NCBI RefSeq assembly: GCF_013389455.1
Contig: NZ_CP058278.1
Location: 3,782,001 to 3,846,000, forward strand
DNA from: Flavobacterium inviolabile
GTDB taxonomy: Bacteria; Bacteroidota; Bacteroidia; Flavobacteriales; Flavobacteriaceae
Length of the DNA stretch: 64,000 nucleotides
Direction: 5' to 3'
Below are positions 28,305 to 37,811 of the stretch, piece by piece. The notes beneath the pieces were generated by a model, which was not told the origin of the DNA, did no database searches, and saw nothing but the letters and a program-made list of their open reading frames with translations. Position 1 is the stretch's first letter. Every line of letters begins with the position of its first letter. The position numbers and the translations under genes were made by a program.

Positions 28305-28312
28305 TATCTTTG
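28305..28312 (+). promoter_or_regulatory. -7 element TATCTTTG for the fur-like gene
   Basis: Perfect match to TAnnTTTG, 24 nt ahead of the ATG at 28336. No clear -33 TTG. Confidence 0.5.
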
Positions 28313-28335
28313 CGGGTATTTCATATTAAACCATA

Positions 28336-28785
28336 ATGGAAAATAATAAAAATCAAGAAATTGTAAAAAACGTATTCACGAAATATCTTGAAGAAAAAGG
28401 GCATCGCAAGACGCCTGAGCGTTATGCTATCTTACAGGAAATTTACGACAGTGCCGAGCATTTTGACATTGAATCGTTATACATCAAAATGAAAAATAAA
28501 AATTATCGTGTGAGCAGAGCAACGCTTTACAACACGATCGAATTATTATTGGAATGCGGTTTAGTGAGAAGACATCAGTTTGGACAAAATCAGGCACATT
28601 ACGAAAAATCGTATTTTGACAAACAGCACGATCACATCATCATGACCGATACCGGAGAAGTGATCGAATTCTGTGATCCGAGAATACAGACGATTAAAAA
28701 AACCATCGAAGAAATTTTTAATATTGAAATCCACAACCATTCTTTATACCTGTATGGTCAGAAAAAGAAACATACGGAAGAATAA
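28336..28785 (+). CDS. Fur-family transcriptional regulator
   Basis: 149 residues. The winged-helix N-terminus contains [27 protein letters not shown] and [25 protein letters not shown], the DNA-recognition helix of Fur/PerR. The metal site region reads [20 protein letters not shown] and is followed by EFCDPRIQ. The CxxC pairs that build a structural zinc site in many Fur and PerR proteins are not seen. Could be a Fur (iron) or PerR (peroxide) sensor; the sequence does not settle it. Encoded 59 nt ahead of purA on the same strand and possibly co-transcribed. Confidence 0.88.
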   Translation: MENNKNQEIVKNVFTKYLEEKGHRKTPERYAILQEIYDSAEHFDIESLYIKMKNKNYRVSRATLYNTIELLLECGLVRRHQFGQNQAHYEKSYFDKQHDHIIMTDTGEVIEFCDPRIQTIKKTIEEIFNIEIHNHSLYLYGQKKKHTEE

Positions 28786-28844
28786 TTTTTTCACACGCAT
28801 ACGACAAATAACTATATAAACACAAAACAACAAACAACAACGGA

Positions 28845-30116
28845 ATGACTGTAGATTTGCTACTAGGATTACAGTGGGGAGACGAAGGAAAAGGAAAGAT
28901 CGTTGACGTACTCACTTCAAAATACGACATTATTGCTCGTTTTCAAGGCGGACCAAACGCCGGACACACATTAGAATTTGACGGAATTAAACACGTTTTG
29001 AGAACCATCCCTTCCGGGATTTTTCACCAGAACTCCATTAACATTATCGGAAACGGTGTTGTTATTGATCCTGTCGTTTTCCAAAAAGAACTGGAAGGTC
29101 TGGAAAAATTCAACATGGATATCAAATCCAGATTGATCATCTCCAGAAAAGCACATTTAATTTTACCAACACACCGTTTACTGGATGCTGCTTCGGAAGC
29201 CTCAAAAGGTAAGGCCAAAATCGGTTCCACACTAAAAGGGATCGGACCGACTTATATGGACAAAACCGGAAGAAACGGATTAAGAGTAGGTGATATTGAA
29301 TTGGCAGATTTCAAAGAACGTTACCGAACTTTGGCAGACAAGCACGAAGCGATGATTTCGTTCTATGATGTAGACATGCAGTACAACCTTCAGGAACTGG
29401 AAGACGAGTTCTTCGAAGCGGTTAAAGTATTACAGACACTAACTTTTGTGGACAGTGAGGAATACCTGAACAAAGCCATGAAAGAAGGAAAATCCATTTT
29501 GGCTGAAGGCGCTCAGGGATCACTTCTGGATATTGATTTCGGAACATACCCATTTGTAACTTCCTCAAATACCACTGCTGCCGGAGCCTGTACCGGATTA
29601 GGAATTGCACCTAACAAGGTAAAAGATGTTTTCGGTATTTTCAAAGCCTATACAACCCGTGTTGGTAGCGGACCTTTCCCGACAGAACTTCATGACGAAA
29701 TCGGTCAGACAATGGCCAGAGTTGGTAATGAATTCGGTTCGGTAACCGGAAGAGCACGTCGTTGCGGATGGTTAGATCTGGTAGCCTTAAAATATGCCGT
29801 TCAGGTAAACGGGGTTACCCAGTTATACATGATGAAAGGCGATGTACTTTCCGGATTTGATACCTTGAAAGTATGTACCGGATACAACTACAAAGGCGAA
29901 GTAATCGACCATTTACCTTACAACATCGAACCGGAAAACGTAACACCGGTATATGTTGAGAAAAAAGGATGGAAAGCAGATCTGACCGGAATGACTTCAT
30001 ACGAAGAATTACCATCAGAATTAAAAGAATATATTGAGTTTATAGAGAAAGAGGTTGAAGTTCCTATTAAAGTGATTTCGGTAGGACCGGACAGAACCCA
30101 GACAATTCATAAATAA
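28845..30116 (+). CDS. purA: Adenylosuccinate synthase
   Basis: 423 residues, the standard length. MTVDLLLGLQWGDEGKGKIVDVL is the GDEGKGK GTP/IMP-binding N-terminus with the catalytic Asp; NAGHTL, GIGPTYMDK, EGAQGSLLDIDFGTYPFVTSS, and TGRARRCGWLDLVA are all family signatures. It joins aspartate to IMP with GTP hydrolysis, the first step from IMP to AMP, in the cytoplasm. A terminator follows at 30123. Confidence 0.97.
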   Translation: MTVDLLLGLQWGDEGKGKIVDVLTSKYDIIARFQGGPNAGHTLEFDGIKHVLRTIPSGIFHQNSINIIGNGVVIDPVVFQKELEGLEKFNMDIKSRLIISRKAHLILPTHRLLDAASEASKGKAKIGSTLKGIGPTYMDKTGRNGLRVGDIELADFKERYRTLADKHEAMISFYDVDMQYNLQELEDEFFEAVKVLQTLTFVDSEEYLNKAMKEGKSILAEGAQGSLLDIDFGTYPFVTSSNTTAAGACTGLGIAPNKVKDVFGIFKAYTTRVGSGPFPTELHDEIGQTMARVGNEFGSVTGRARRCGWLDLVALKYAVQVNGVTQLYMMKGDVLSGFDTLKVCTGYNYKGEVIDHLPYNIEPENVTPVYVEKKGWKADLTGMTSYEELPSELKEYIEFIEKEVEVPIKVISVGPDRTQTIHK

Positions 30117-30122
30117 TCCATA

Positions 30123-30150
30123 AAAAACGCTCTCATCCGGGAGCGTTTTT
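30123..30150 (+). terminator. Intrinsic terminator after purA
   Basis: AAAAACGCTC pairs with GAGCGTTTTT around an 8-nt loop, ending in T. Confidence 0.85.
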
Positions 30151-30219
30151 ACTTTTTAACCCTTCTTTATTTATTTAATAAATTATTCTTAATTAAAAAT
30201 CCTATTCGTAGATTTTACT

Positions 30220-30227
30220 TAAATTTG
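30220..30227 (+). promoter_or_regulatory. -7 element TAAATTTG for the OstA-like gene
   Basis: Perfect TAnnTTTG, 17 nt ahead of the TTG start at 30245, leaving a leader of only about 10 nt. No -33 TTG at the expected spacing. Confidence 0.4.
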
Positions 30228-30244
30228 GCACAAAATTTTACACT

Positions 30245-31900
30245 TTGAAGCAATTATTTTTATTCCTTATAAGTTTCAGCTTTTTGTGCACAACGGTTAC
30301 TGCACAGCAAAAAAAAACCATCCAGATCATCCATACTGATTTTACCGACAGTAATCAGAATGAAATACCGGGTGCTTCAATTCTTACAGGAAATGTTCAG
30401 GTGGAACACGATGGTGTTTTGATTAACTGCAACAAACTCTACTTCTTCAAAGATCAGAATTATGCCAAAGCCTTTGGTAATGTGGTTATGAACCAGGGGG
30501 ATACCATTTATATGAACAGCCGCTATGCCGAATACAACGGCAATGAAAAGTTCGCCTATGCTTCGGGCGATGTTTCGCTGCGTTCTCCGGAATCTACCTT
30601 AACAACCGACACCTTAAATTTTGACCGGAATACCCAGCAGGCATTTTACAACTCTTACGGAACGATTATCAACAAGGAAAATACCCTGAAAAGTAAATCC
30701 GGACGTTATTATTTAAACGAAAAGAAATACCAGTTTCTTACCGCTGTTACCGTAACCAATCCGCAATGCGTCATCAAATCCAATCACCTGGACTTTTTCG
30801 ACAATTCCGGGCATGCCTATGTTTTCGGACCTTCTACGATTACCAGCAAAGAAAATGTCATCTATACCGAAAGAGGATTTTATGACACCAAAAAAGATAT
30901 TGCTACTTTAACCAAAAATTCCACGATAAAATATAACAACCGACTCATCAAAGGCGATAAGATATTTTATGACCGGAAGCGGGAATTTTCTTCTGCCACC
31001 GATAATGTCAAGATTACCGATACCATTAACAAAATGATCATCAAAGGTCATTATGCGGAAGTCTACAAAAACCAGGATTCCATGTTTATCACAAAACGGG
31101 CCATTGCATCCAGTTTTGTTGAAAACGATTCGGTTTACATTCACGCCAAAAAGCTGATGATTACCGGAAAACAGGGAGAACGAATCATTCGCGGTTTCAG
31201 CAATGCCCGTATTTACAAAACGGATATGAGCGGAAAATGCGACTCTATTCATTCCAACCAGAAAAAAGGATTAACCCAGATGATCGGAAGACCGATTCTC
31301 TGGAACAATGAAAACCAGATGACCGGTGATGTAATTCACCTTATCGGAAACAACCAAACCGAAAAACTGGATTCCCTGAAAGTATTGAATAATGCTTTTA
31401 TTGTCCAGAAAGACACCCTTGGCACCGGTTACAACCAGGTTAAAGGACAGGATCTGTTTGGCAAATTCAAAGACAACAAACTTTCCACTGTTGATTTAAT
31501 CAAAAACACGGAAAAGATATACTACATGTATAACGACAAAAACGAGCTGGAAATGATCGACAAAGGCGTAAGCAGTAAAATACACCTGGAACTCGAAGAC
31601 AACAAGATCGTTTCCATGACTTCCATTGTTAATCCGGAGAGCGAAAGCTACCCACCCGACCTTTTTCCGGAAAATGCCCGGAAATTAAGAGGATTCGTGT
31701 GGCGCGGAGACGAGCGGATAAAATCGAAAGAAGAGATCTTTCCACCGGAAGAGAATCTCATCGATGAAAAGATTCAGAAACAAAGTGCTGCCAAGGATCT
31801 GGAAAACGAAACACCGATGGAAGCCCGTAAAGAAACGCTTGAATATGGCAAACCGGTAAAAAAAGAGAACGCCAAAACAACGAAGAAGACGAAGAAATAA
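30245..31900 (+). CDS. OstA-like (LptA/LptD N-domain) protein
   Basis: 551 residues from a TTG start (MKQLFLFLISFSFLCTTVTAQ, a signal peptide). From residue about 25 the protein is a long run of beta-jellyroll OstA repeats: GASILTGNVQVEHDGVLINC, YAKAFGNVVMNQGDTIYMNS, EKFAYASGDVSLRSP, with the typical tag of a gain/loss (G-N-V) motif every 40-50 residues. This is the fold of LptA and the N-domain of LptD that carries LPS across the periplasm. The Lys-rich C-terminus (VKKENAKTTKKTKK) is unusual. Followed 49 nt later by a class III aminotransferase gene. A role in LPS or lipid transport is likely. Confidence 0.78.
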   Translation: MKQLFLFLISFSFLCTTVTAQQKKTIQIIHTDFTDSNQNEIPGASILTGNVQVEHDGVLINCNKLYFFKDQNYAKAFGNVVMNQGDTIYMNSRYAEYNGNEKFAYASGDVSLRSPESTLTTDTLNFDRNTQQAFYNSYGTIINKENTLKSKSGRYYLNEKKYQFLTAVTVTNPQCVIKSNHLDFFDNSGHAYVFGPSTITSKENVIYTERGFYDTKKDIATLTKNSTIKYNNRLIKGDKIFYDRKREFSSATDNVKITDTINKMIIKGHYAEVYKNQDSMFITKRAIASSFVENDSVYIHAKKLMITGKQGERIIRGFSNARIYKTDMSGKCDSIHSNQKKGLTQMIGRPILWNNENQMTGDVIHLIGNNQTEKLDSLKVLNNAFIVQKDTLGTGYNQVKGQDLFGKFKDNKLSTVDLIKNTEKIYYMYNDKNELEMIDKGVSSKIHLELEDNKIVSMTSIVNPESESYPPDLFPENARKLRGFVWRGDERIKSKEEIFPPEENLIDEKIQKQSAAKDLENETPMEARKETLEYGKPVKKENAKTTKKTKK

Positions 31901-31949
31901 ACCAGCAATTGCGGTTTCAAAAAATCGTAGCTGACAATGCAAGAGTATC

Positions 31950-33137
31950 ATGATTAAAGATTTCCATAAATACCAGGCACAAACCTCTCCCTATCCATTA
32001 GGAATGGAAGTGTCCCACGCCAAAGGTGCTTACATTTACGACACCAGCGGAAAAAAATATTTAGATTTCGTAGCCGGCGTTTCGGCCTGCACATTAGGAC
32101 ACCAGCATCCGCGCGTAACCAACGCCATTAAAGACCAGCTGGACAAATATGCCCACGTAATGGTTTATGGAGAATATGCACAGGATCCTGCTGTTGCTTT
32201 ATGCAAATTACTGGCAGTAAACATGCCGGAACAGCTCAACAAAACATACCTGGTTAACTCCGGAACGGAAGCCACCGAAGGCGCTTTAAAGCTGGCCCGG
32301 CGGGTAACCGGAAGAAGTCAGCTTATTTCCTGTTTTAACGCATACCACGGGAATACGATGGGCTCGATGAGCGTTATGGGATTTGAGGAACGCAAACAGG
32401 TTTTCAGACCTTTAATTCCGGACGTGGATTTCATCACCTTTAACAACGAAGAAGACCTGCAAAAAATAACCACCAAAACTGCCGGAATCATCCTGGAAAC
32501 CATTCAGGGTGGTGCCGGATTCATACAGCCTTATGACGGATTCCTGAAAAAAGTCCGCGAACGTTGTGATGAAGTTGGTGCGATGATGATACTGGACGAG
32601 ATCCAGCCCGGTTTCGGAAGAACCGGAAAACTGTTCGGCTTTCAAAACTACGATATCGTTCCGGATATTGTGGTAATGGGCAAAGGTATGGGCGGCGGAA
32701 TGCCTGTGGGCGCTTTTACAGCCAATGAAAAACACATGGACCTGCTGAGCCATGATCCTAAACTGGGACACATCACCACTTTTGGCGGGCATCCGGTAAT
32801 TGCCGCTGCCTGTCTGGCAACCTTACAGGAACTGGTGGAAACCGGCCTTATGGAACAGGCACTCGAAAAAGAAAAACTTTTCAGAAAACTACTGGTACAT
32901 CCGCTTATCAAAGAAATTCGCGGAGAGGGCTTAATGCTGGCTCCCATGACAGAAAGTCCTGAAATTACCAATAAAATTATCTTTAAATGTCAGGAAAAAG
33001 GACTGATCTTATTCTGGTTATTGTTTGAAGGCTGCGCTATTCGCATTACTCCTCCGTTAACCCTTACAAATGCTGAAATAGAAGAAGGGTGTGGCATCAT
33101 TATTGAAGCTATGAACGAAGTAATGAACGAAGGCTAG
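31950..33137 (+). CDS. Class III PLP aminotransferase (ArgD/GabT-like)
   Basis: 395 residues. VSACTLGHQHPRVTNAI, NSGTEATEGALKLARR, HGNTMGSMSVMG, DEIQPGFGRTGKLFG and VVMGKGMGGGMPVGAF with the PLP lysine in MGKG, then TFGGHPV, are class III signatures. Family members transfer amino groups between acetylornithine, ornithine, gamma-aminobutyrate or lysine and 2-oxoglutarate. No arginine-biosynthesis genes are nearby, so ArgD is not assured. The neighbours (OstA-like upstream, TPR protein downstream) give no pathway. Cytoplasmic. Confidence 0.88.
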   Translation: MIKDFHKYQAQTSPYPLGMEVSHAKGAYIYDTSGKKYLDFVAGVSACTLGHQHPRVTNAIKDQLDKYAHVMVYGEYAQDPAVALCKLLAVNMPEQLNKTYLVNSGTEATEGALKLARRVTGRSQLISCFNAYHGNTMGSMSVMGFEERKQVFRPLIPDVDFITFNNEEDLQKITTKTAGIILETIQGGAGFIQPYDGFLKKVRERCDEVGAMMILDEIQPGFGRTGKLFGFQNYDIVPDIVVMGKGMGGGMPVGAFTANEKHMDLLSHDPKLGHITTFGGHPVIAAACLATLQELVETGLMEQALEKEKLFRKLLVHPLIKEIRGEGLMLAPMTESPEITNKIIFKCQEKGLILFWLLFEGCAIRITPPLTLTNAEIEEGCGIIIEAMNEVMNEG

Positions 33138-33255
33138 AGAACACGGTAAAAAACAAATAATTGTTAATTAAATTGTTCACAACAAATAGCTTTCATTTCT
33201 AAAAAGCAAATAAACCTTTCCTAATTTTAATAAGGATAATTTAAACAAAAGGAGT

Positions 33256-34659
33256 ATGAATTTGAGTCACGAGGAAGAAGAAAATAGTTTATCCTTATCA
33301 AAGTTCGAATCAATGTTGAAAACCAACAAGGTATTCTTCTTTGACTCCGAAGAGTTTGAAGATATCATTCTTCATTATCTCGATACGGGTAAAATTAATT
33401 TAGCCAAAAAAGCCCTTAAACTAGGCTTGGAGCAGCACCCAAAATCCACCGGTTTAAAACTGGTTCAGGTAGAACTTTTAGTTTTTGACGACAAACTTGA
33501 AATAGCCGAAAAATTATTAAACGATTTGTATGCTATTGAACCGACCAACGAAGAAATCTACATTCAGAAAGCCAACATTTATTCCAAAAAAGATCAGCAC
33601 GACAAAGCCGTTGAACTTTTAAAAGTCGCCCTTAAATATACCGATGATTATGCGGATGTCTATTCGCTGATTGGTATGGAGTACCTGTTCATGGACGATC
33701 TGGAAATGGCAAAAGAGAACTTCATTAAATGTCTTGAAAACGATACAGAAGACCATTCTGCCTTATACAATGTCGTGTACTGTTTTGATTTCCTGGATCA
33801 GAACGAAGACGCTATAAATTTCTTAAACGGGTTTATTGACCGCAATCCGTACAGCGAAGTGGCATGGCACCAGCTCGGACGTCAGTATTACACCGTAAAA
33901 AATTACGAACAGGCCGTTCGTGCCTTTGATTATGCCACCCTGATTGACGATAGTTTTCTGGGTGCTTATTTAGAAAAGGCAAAAGCCCTGGAAAAATTAA
34001 AAAAATACCAGGAGGCCATCGATTGCTATAACATTACCATGGAGCTTGACGATCCTACTTCCTTTGCCCTGTTGCGCATTGGAAAATGTCACGAGCGTCT
34101 TGGCAATACCGATATTGCTTTACAGTTTTACCTGAAAACGGTACATGAAGATCCGTTACTGGATAAAGCCTGGATTGCGATCACCGATTTTTATATCCGT
34201 CAGAAAAATTTCCAGAAAGCGCTGTACTATGTTAACAAAGCTATTGGAATTGACAACGAGAACAAATTGTACTGGAAACGCTACGGGGCGATCAACAAAC
34301 AATTAAGTTTCTTTGAAGAGGCCGAATACGGCTACCGAAAAGCGGTTGAGTTTGGCGATTACCAGTTAGACACCTGGTTGTTCTGGGTAGACATCCTTCA
34401 GTTTTTAGGAGAATTTGAAAGTGCTGTACAAACCTTATTACAGGCTTCCGAATATTTCCCGGAAGAATATGAAGTAGAATACCGTCTTGCCGGATTATAC
34501 TATATGCTGCACGACGAAGCAAAAGGAAAAGTTCACCTTAGCAACGGTTTGCGCTTAAACTTCAATAACCGCACTGTATTGAAAGAACTGTTCCCGGTGG
34601 TGTGGAACACAAAAACAATACAATCTCAAATAGAGAAGTATCAGAAATTAAACGGATAA
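33256..34659 (+). CDS. Tetratricopeptide repeat protein
   Basis: 467 residues, no signal peptide. After a charged N-terminus (MNLSHEEEENSLSLSKFES) the protein is mostly TPR helices: repeats of about 34 residues with A/G at positions 8 and 20, for example EIYIQKANIYSKKDQHDKAV, DYADVYSLIGMEYLFMDDLE and SEVAWHQLGRQYYTVKNYEQ, about ten in total. It is a cytoplasmic scaffold whose partner is unknown. AAGGAG lies 2 nt from the ATG, closer than a working Shine-Dalgarno. It ends 35 nt before a hairpin that abuts aroE. Confidence 0.85.
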   Translation: MNLSHEEEENSLSLSKFESMLKTNKVFFFDSEEFEDIILHYLDTGKINLAKKALKLGLEQHPKSTGLKLVQVELLVFDDKLEIAEKLLNDLYAIEPTNEEIYIQKANIYSKKDQHDKAVELLKVALKYTDDYADVYSLIGMEYLFMDDLEMAKENFIKCLENDTEDHSALYNVVYCFDFLDQNEDAINFLNGFIDRNPYSEVAWHQLGRQYYTVKNYEQAVRAFDYATLIDDSFLGAYLEKAKALEKLKKYQEAIDCYNITMELDDPTSFALLRIGKCHERLGNTDIALQFYLKTVHEDPLLDKAWIAITDFYIRQKNFQKALYYVNKAIGIDNENKLYWKRYGAINKQLSFFEEAEYGYRKAVEFGDYQLDTWLFWVDILQFLGEFESAVQTLLQASEYFPEEYEVEYRLAGLYYMLHDEAKGKVHLSNGLRLNFNNRTVLKELFPVVWNTKTIQSQIEKYQKLNG

Positions 34660-34694
34660 TCCGGTTCCAAATACCACTTTTTCCTATTATCTTT

Positions 34695-34728
34695 ACGGTT
34701 AATTATTGTATTAATTGACCGTTTTTTT
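34695..34728 (+). terminator. Terminator-like hairpin immediately ahead of aroE
   Basis: An 11-bp stem (ACGGTTAATTA with TAATTGACCGT, one G-T pair), a 6-nt loop and seven T. It closes the TPR gene, but its T tract ends only 3 nt before the aroE ATG at 34732. Confidence 0.75.
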
Positions 34729-34731
34729 ATT

Positions 34732-35484
34732 ATGAAAAAATTAAAGAAAAGGAGATTTGGATTGCTCGGAAAGAATATCAGCTATTCTTTTTCAAAAAAA
34801 TACTTTACCGAAAAATTTTCAGTTTCCGGATTAGAGAATTGCAGTTATACCAATTTTGATGCTGAAACCATCAATGACTTCCCGGCCATCGTTTCCGGTA
34901 CAAAAAACCTGAAAGGAATGAACGTTACCATTCCTTATAAAGAAGCCGTTATTCCTTTTCTGAAAAAAACATCCAAAAATGCCACCCTTATCGGCGCTGT
35001 CAATACCATACGGTTCAACAAAAAAGGAGAAGCAAAAGGATACAATACCGATTTTTACGGTTTTAAAAAATCGCTAAAGCCCTTACTGAAAAAACACCAT
35101 AAAAAAGCATTGATCTTAGGAACCGGCGGCGCCAGTAAAGCCATTGCTTTTGCGCTGCAGAAATTAAAAATAGAATATGATTTTGTTTCCCGCAATGCAT
35201 CGGAATGCGAGTTTTCCTATTCCGAGCTGAATCAGGATGTTTTTAACGAATACCAGATTATCATCAACACCACACCACTGGGCACTTTCCCGAATATTAA
35301 GGATTGTCCGGAACTGGATTATACGCTTTTTACCGATAAGCACATCGCTTTCGATCTGGTCTACAATCCGGAAGAAACCGAATTCCTACGTCTTGCAAAA
35401 GAACAGGGTGCCAAAACCAAAAACGGTTACGACATGCTGGTCTTTCAGGCAGAAAAGGCCTGGGAAATCTGGAATAACAAATAA
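34732..35484 (+). CDS. aroE: Shikimate dehydrogenase
   Basis: 250 residues. The substrate-binding N-domain starts with RRFGLLGKNISYSFSKKYFTEKF (S-x-S motif) and has MNVTIPYKEAVI (catalytic Lys in PYK) and GAVNTI; the NADPH domain has LILGTGGASKAI and INTTPLGTFP, and NGYDMLVFQAEKAWEIW closes it. It reduces 3-dehydroshikimate in the chorismate pathway. Slightly shorter than E. coli AroE, as usual in Bacteroidetes. The coding region begins 3 nt after the T tract of a terminator-like hairpin, and its stop codon is the first part of a 36-nt perfect palindrome. Confidence 0.93.
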   Translation: MKKLKKRRFGLLGKNISYSFSKKYFTEKFSVSGLENCSYTNFDAETINDFPAIVSGTKNLKGMNVTIPYKEAVIPFLKKTSKNATLIGAVNTIRFNKKGEAKGYNTDFYGFKKSLKPLLKKHHKKALILGTGGASKAIAFALQKLKIEYDFVSRNASECEFSYSELNQDVFNEYQIIINTTPLGTFPNIKDCPELDYTLFTDKHIAFDLVYNPEETEFLRLAKEQGAKTKNGYDMLVFQAEKAWEIWNNK

Positions 35485-35517
35485 AACAAAAGGCTGTCCG
35501 GACAGCCTTTTGTTTTA
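35482..35517 (+). terminator. Perfect 36-nt palindrome, bidirectional terminator at the aroE stop
   Basis: Bases 35482-35499 are the exact inverse complement of 35500-35517, with centre CCGG. The core AAAAGGCTGTCC pairs with GGACAGCCTTTT. The aroE stop TAA is its first three bases. T tracts on both strands allow use in both directions. Confidence 0.85.
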
Positions 35518-35701
35518 TACAGCTGTCACGGTCCGGTTAACGCCTCTGCCCGGCATTCCTTTTATAGTCTCCTGATAGTCATTATCTTCCAAAAGCACGA
35601 AAAATAAGGCGTTATTCTGCTATTTAAACAGAAAAATAAGCACTTTTAGGTAACTTTCTTTTGAATTATCCACTTGCTTTTAGTATCTTTCCACTCAATT
35701 T

Positions 35702-37615
35702 ATGTTAAACTTAAGCATTTCAACAATGTTAGAAGAAAAGAATGATAACCTGCCGGAGGCAGATGGACAGGAACAAATTACAAACGAGGAAAACGTTCCT
35801 ACCGTAAATCAATCCGCAATTGAAGCGATTGAAAGTACGAATGCAGAAGAAAGCGAAGACGCTTCTATTTCTGAAGGACACGATATCCCAATGCTCAACT
35901 ATGAAGCAATGTCAATGGAAGAATTGACAGCGGAACTTGAAAAATTAGTTTCGAATGAGAAAGTAATGTCCATCAGAAATCACGTCGAAGAGATCCGTAA
36001 AGATTTTATGGCGAAATACACGCATTTTATTGATGAGAAGCGTGACGAACACAGCCATGACAACAATGGAGATGTTTCGGATTTCGATTATCACTTTCCT
36101 TTAAAGAACAAATTCGACAATATCTACAATAAATACCGGGATTTTAAAAATCAGCACTTCAAACAACTGCAAAACAATTTAAAAGGCAATCTTGATAACC
36201 GTCTTGCAATTATTGAAGAACTAAAAAGTCTGATCGACAATCCTGCCGAAAGCATTCAGGAAACTTTAAAAACAGTTAATGAACTGCGTGAGCGCTGGAA
36301 AAACGCCGGACCAATACCACGGGACAAATACAACCACGTTTGGAACAACTTCCATTTTCATATTGAGCGTTTTTACGATCACCTGCATCTGGACAGAGAA
36401 GCCCGCGATCTGGATTTCAAACACAATCTGGAGCAAAAACAGAAAATCATTGCCCGTGTTGAAGAACTGGTTAATGAAAGTGATATTTCCAAAGCATTCC
36501 GTGAATTACAATCGTTACACAAAATCTGGAAAGAGGAAATCGGACCGGTATCACGTGAGCACCGTGAAGAATTATGGAACAAGTTTAGCGACTTAACCAA
36601 ACAACTACACGACAAACGGGAAGCCTTATTAGCGAAGGCAAAAGAAAAAGAAGAAGAAAACCTGATCAGGAAAAGAGAAATTATCACTCAGATTGACGGT
36701 ATCGCTAACGAAAAGATAACAGCACACAGTGCCTGGCAGGGTCAGATTGACAAAATAGAAAGCCTGAGAGCCGCTTTCTTCCAAACCGGAAAAGTTCCGC
36801 TTGAAGTAAACGAAGACACCTGGGCGGCTTTTAAAAACGCCGTACGCAATTTTAATACTCAGAAGAACTCTTTCTACAAAGACATTAAAAAAGACCAGCA
36901 GGACAACCTGAATAAAAAACTGGCTTTAGTGGAAAAAGCGAATGCCTTGAAAGAAAATGAAGATTTCAACGCTACGACGCCAATCATGAAACAGATCCAG
37001 GAAGACTGGAAAAAAATAGGTCATGTGCCGAGAAAATATTCCGACAGCGTATGGAAAGATTTTAAAGATGCCTGCAATCATTATTTTGACCGCCTGCACG
37101 CCAAACGCAACGAAGCAAACTCCGAAGAGATTGAAGCTTTTGATAAGAAAAAAGACTATCTGGAAAGTCTGAAAGACTTCCAGCTAAGCGGTGAACACAA
37201 AACCGATCTGGACGCTATCAAATTACACATAGAGAACTGGAAAACTTTTGGAAAAGTACCGCATGCCCGCAGACATATCGAAGGCAAGTTCAACAAAATA
37301 CTGGATGCCCTGTTTGACAAATTAAGCTTATCTAAAAAAGAAGCGGAAATGGTTAAATTCAACAACCGCTTGGAGCAGCTGGCAGAAAGTGACGATTCCA
37401 GAAAATTAGAGAATGAGCAGATCTTCATTATGCGCAAGATTGATGAAGTACAAGGCGAAATTTTCCAATTGGAAAATAACATCCAGTTTATCTCGAATGC
37501 CAAAGCCGACAATCCATTTGTAAAAGAAGTTTACAAAAACATCGACCGTCACAAGGAAGAATTAAAAACCTGGAAAGACAAGCTGAAACAAATCAGAAGC
37601 CTGAAACAGGAATAA
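35702..37615 (+). CDS. DUF349 repeat coiled-coil protein
   Basis: 637 residues, acidic first 80 then long helical repeats. DUF349 units recur as LRERWKNAGPIPRDKYNHVWNNFH, LHKIWKEEIGPVSREHREELWNKF, RAAFFQTGKVPLEVNEDTWAAF, IQEDWKKIGHVPRKYSDSVWKDF and HIENWKTFGKVPHARRHIEGKFN, five or six in all, each with the W-K-x-x-G-x-V-P core. Cytoplasmic. DUF349 proteins are widespread in Bacteroidetes and of unclear function. An alternative start is the ATG at 35729 (MLEEKND). Followed by a terminator at 37621. Confidence 0.85.
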   Translation: MLNLSISTMLEEKNDNLPEADGQEQITNEENVPTVNQSAIEAIESTNAEESEDASISEGHDIPMLNYEAMSMEELTAELEKLVSNEKVMSIRNHVEEIRKDFMAKYTHFIDEKRDEHSHDNNGDVSDFDYHFPLKNKFDNIYNKYRDFKNQHFKQLQNNLKGNLDNRLAIIEELKSLIDNPAESIQETLKTVNELRERWKNAGPIPRDKYNHVWNNFHFHIERFYDHLHLDREARDLDFKHNLEQKQKIIARVEELVNESDISKAFRELQSLHKIWKEEIGPVSREHREELWNKFSDLTKQLHDKREALLAKAKEKEEENLIRKREIITQIDGIANEKITAHSAWQGQIDKIESLRAAFFQTGKVPLEVNEDTWAAFKNAVRNFNTQKNSFYKDIKKDQQDNLNKKLALVEKANALKENEDFNATTPIMKQIQEDWKKIGHVPRKYSDSVWKDFKDACNHYFDRLHAKRNEANSEEIEAFDKKKDYLESLKDFQLSGEHKTDLDAIKLHIENWKTFGKVPHARRHIEGKFNKILDALFDKLSLSKKEAEMVKFNNRLEQLAESDDSRKLENEQIFIMRKIDEVQGEIFQLENNIQFISNAKADNPFVKEVYKNIDRHKEELKTWKDKLKQIRSLKQE

Positions 37616-37620
37616 AAACG

Positions 37621-37646
37621 AAAGCCGGATTAATATCCGGCTTTTT
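37621..37646 (+). terminator. Terminator after the DUF349 gene
   Basis: AAAGCCGGAT pairs with ATCCGGCTTT around TTAA-type loop; followed by T. Confidence 0.8.
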
Positions 37647-37756
37647 TATTTCACAACCTTATTTCCCGTTCATTCCGTCCGTTTTCTGCTACGTTAGCAT
37701 TACCGTCAGCAAAACGTATAAAAACAATCGTACCAGAACCGTAAACAACCACAAAT

Positions 37757-37788
37757 AAAAAAGCCGCTTTAAAAAAGCGGCTTTTTTT
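37757..37788 (-). terminator. Terminator after typA
   Basis: A 14-bp stem AAAAAAGCCGCTTT / AAAGCGGCTTTTTT with a 3-nt loop, symmetric A and T tracts. It is placed 24 nt past the typA stop and would work in both directions. Confidence 0.8.
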
Positions 37789-37811
37789 ATGATATGACAA
37801 CTATTATTAGT

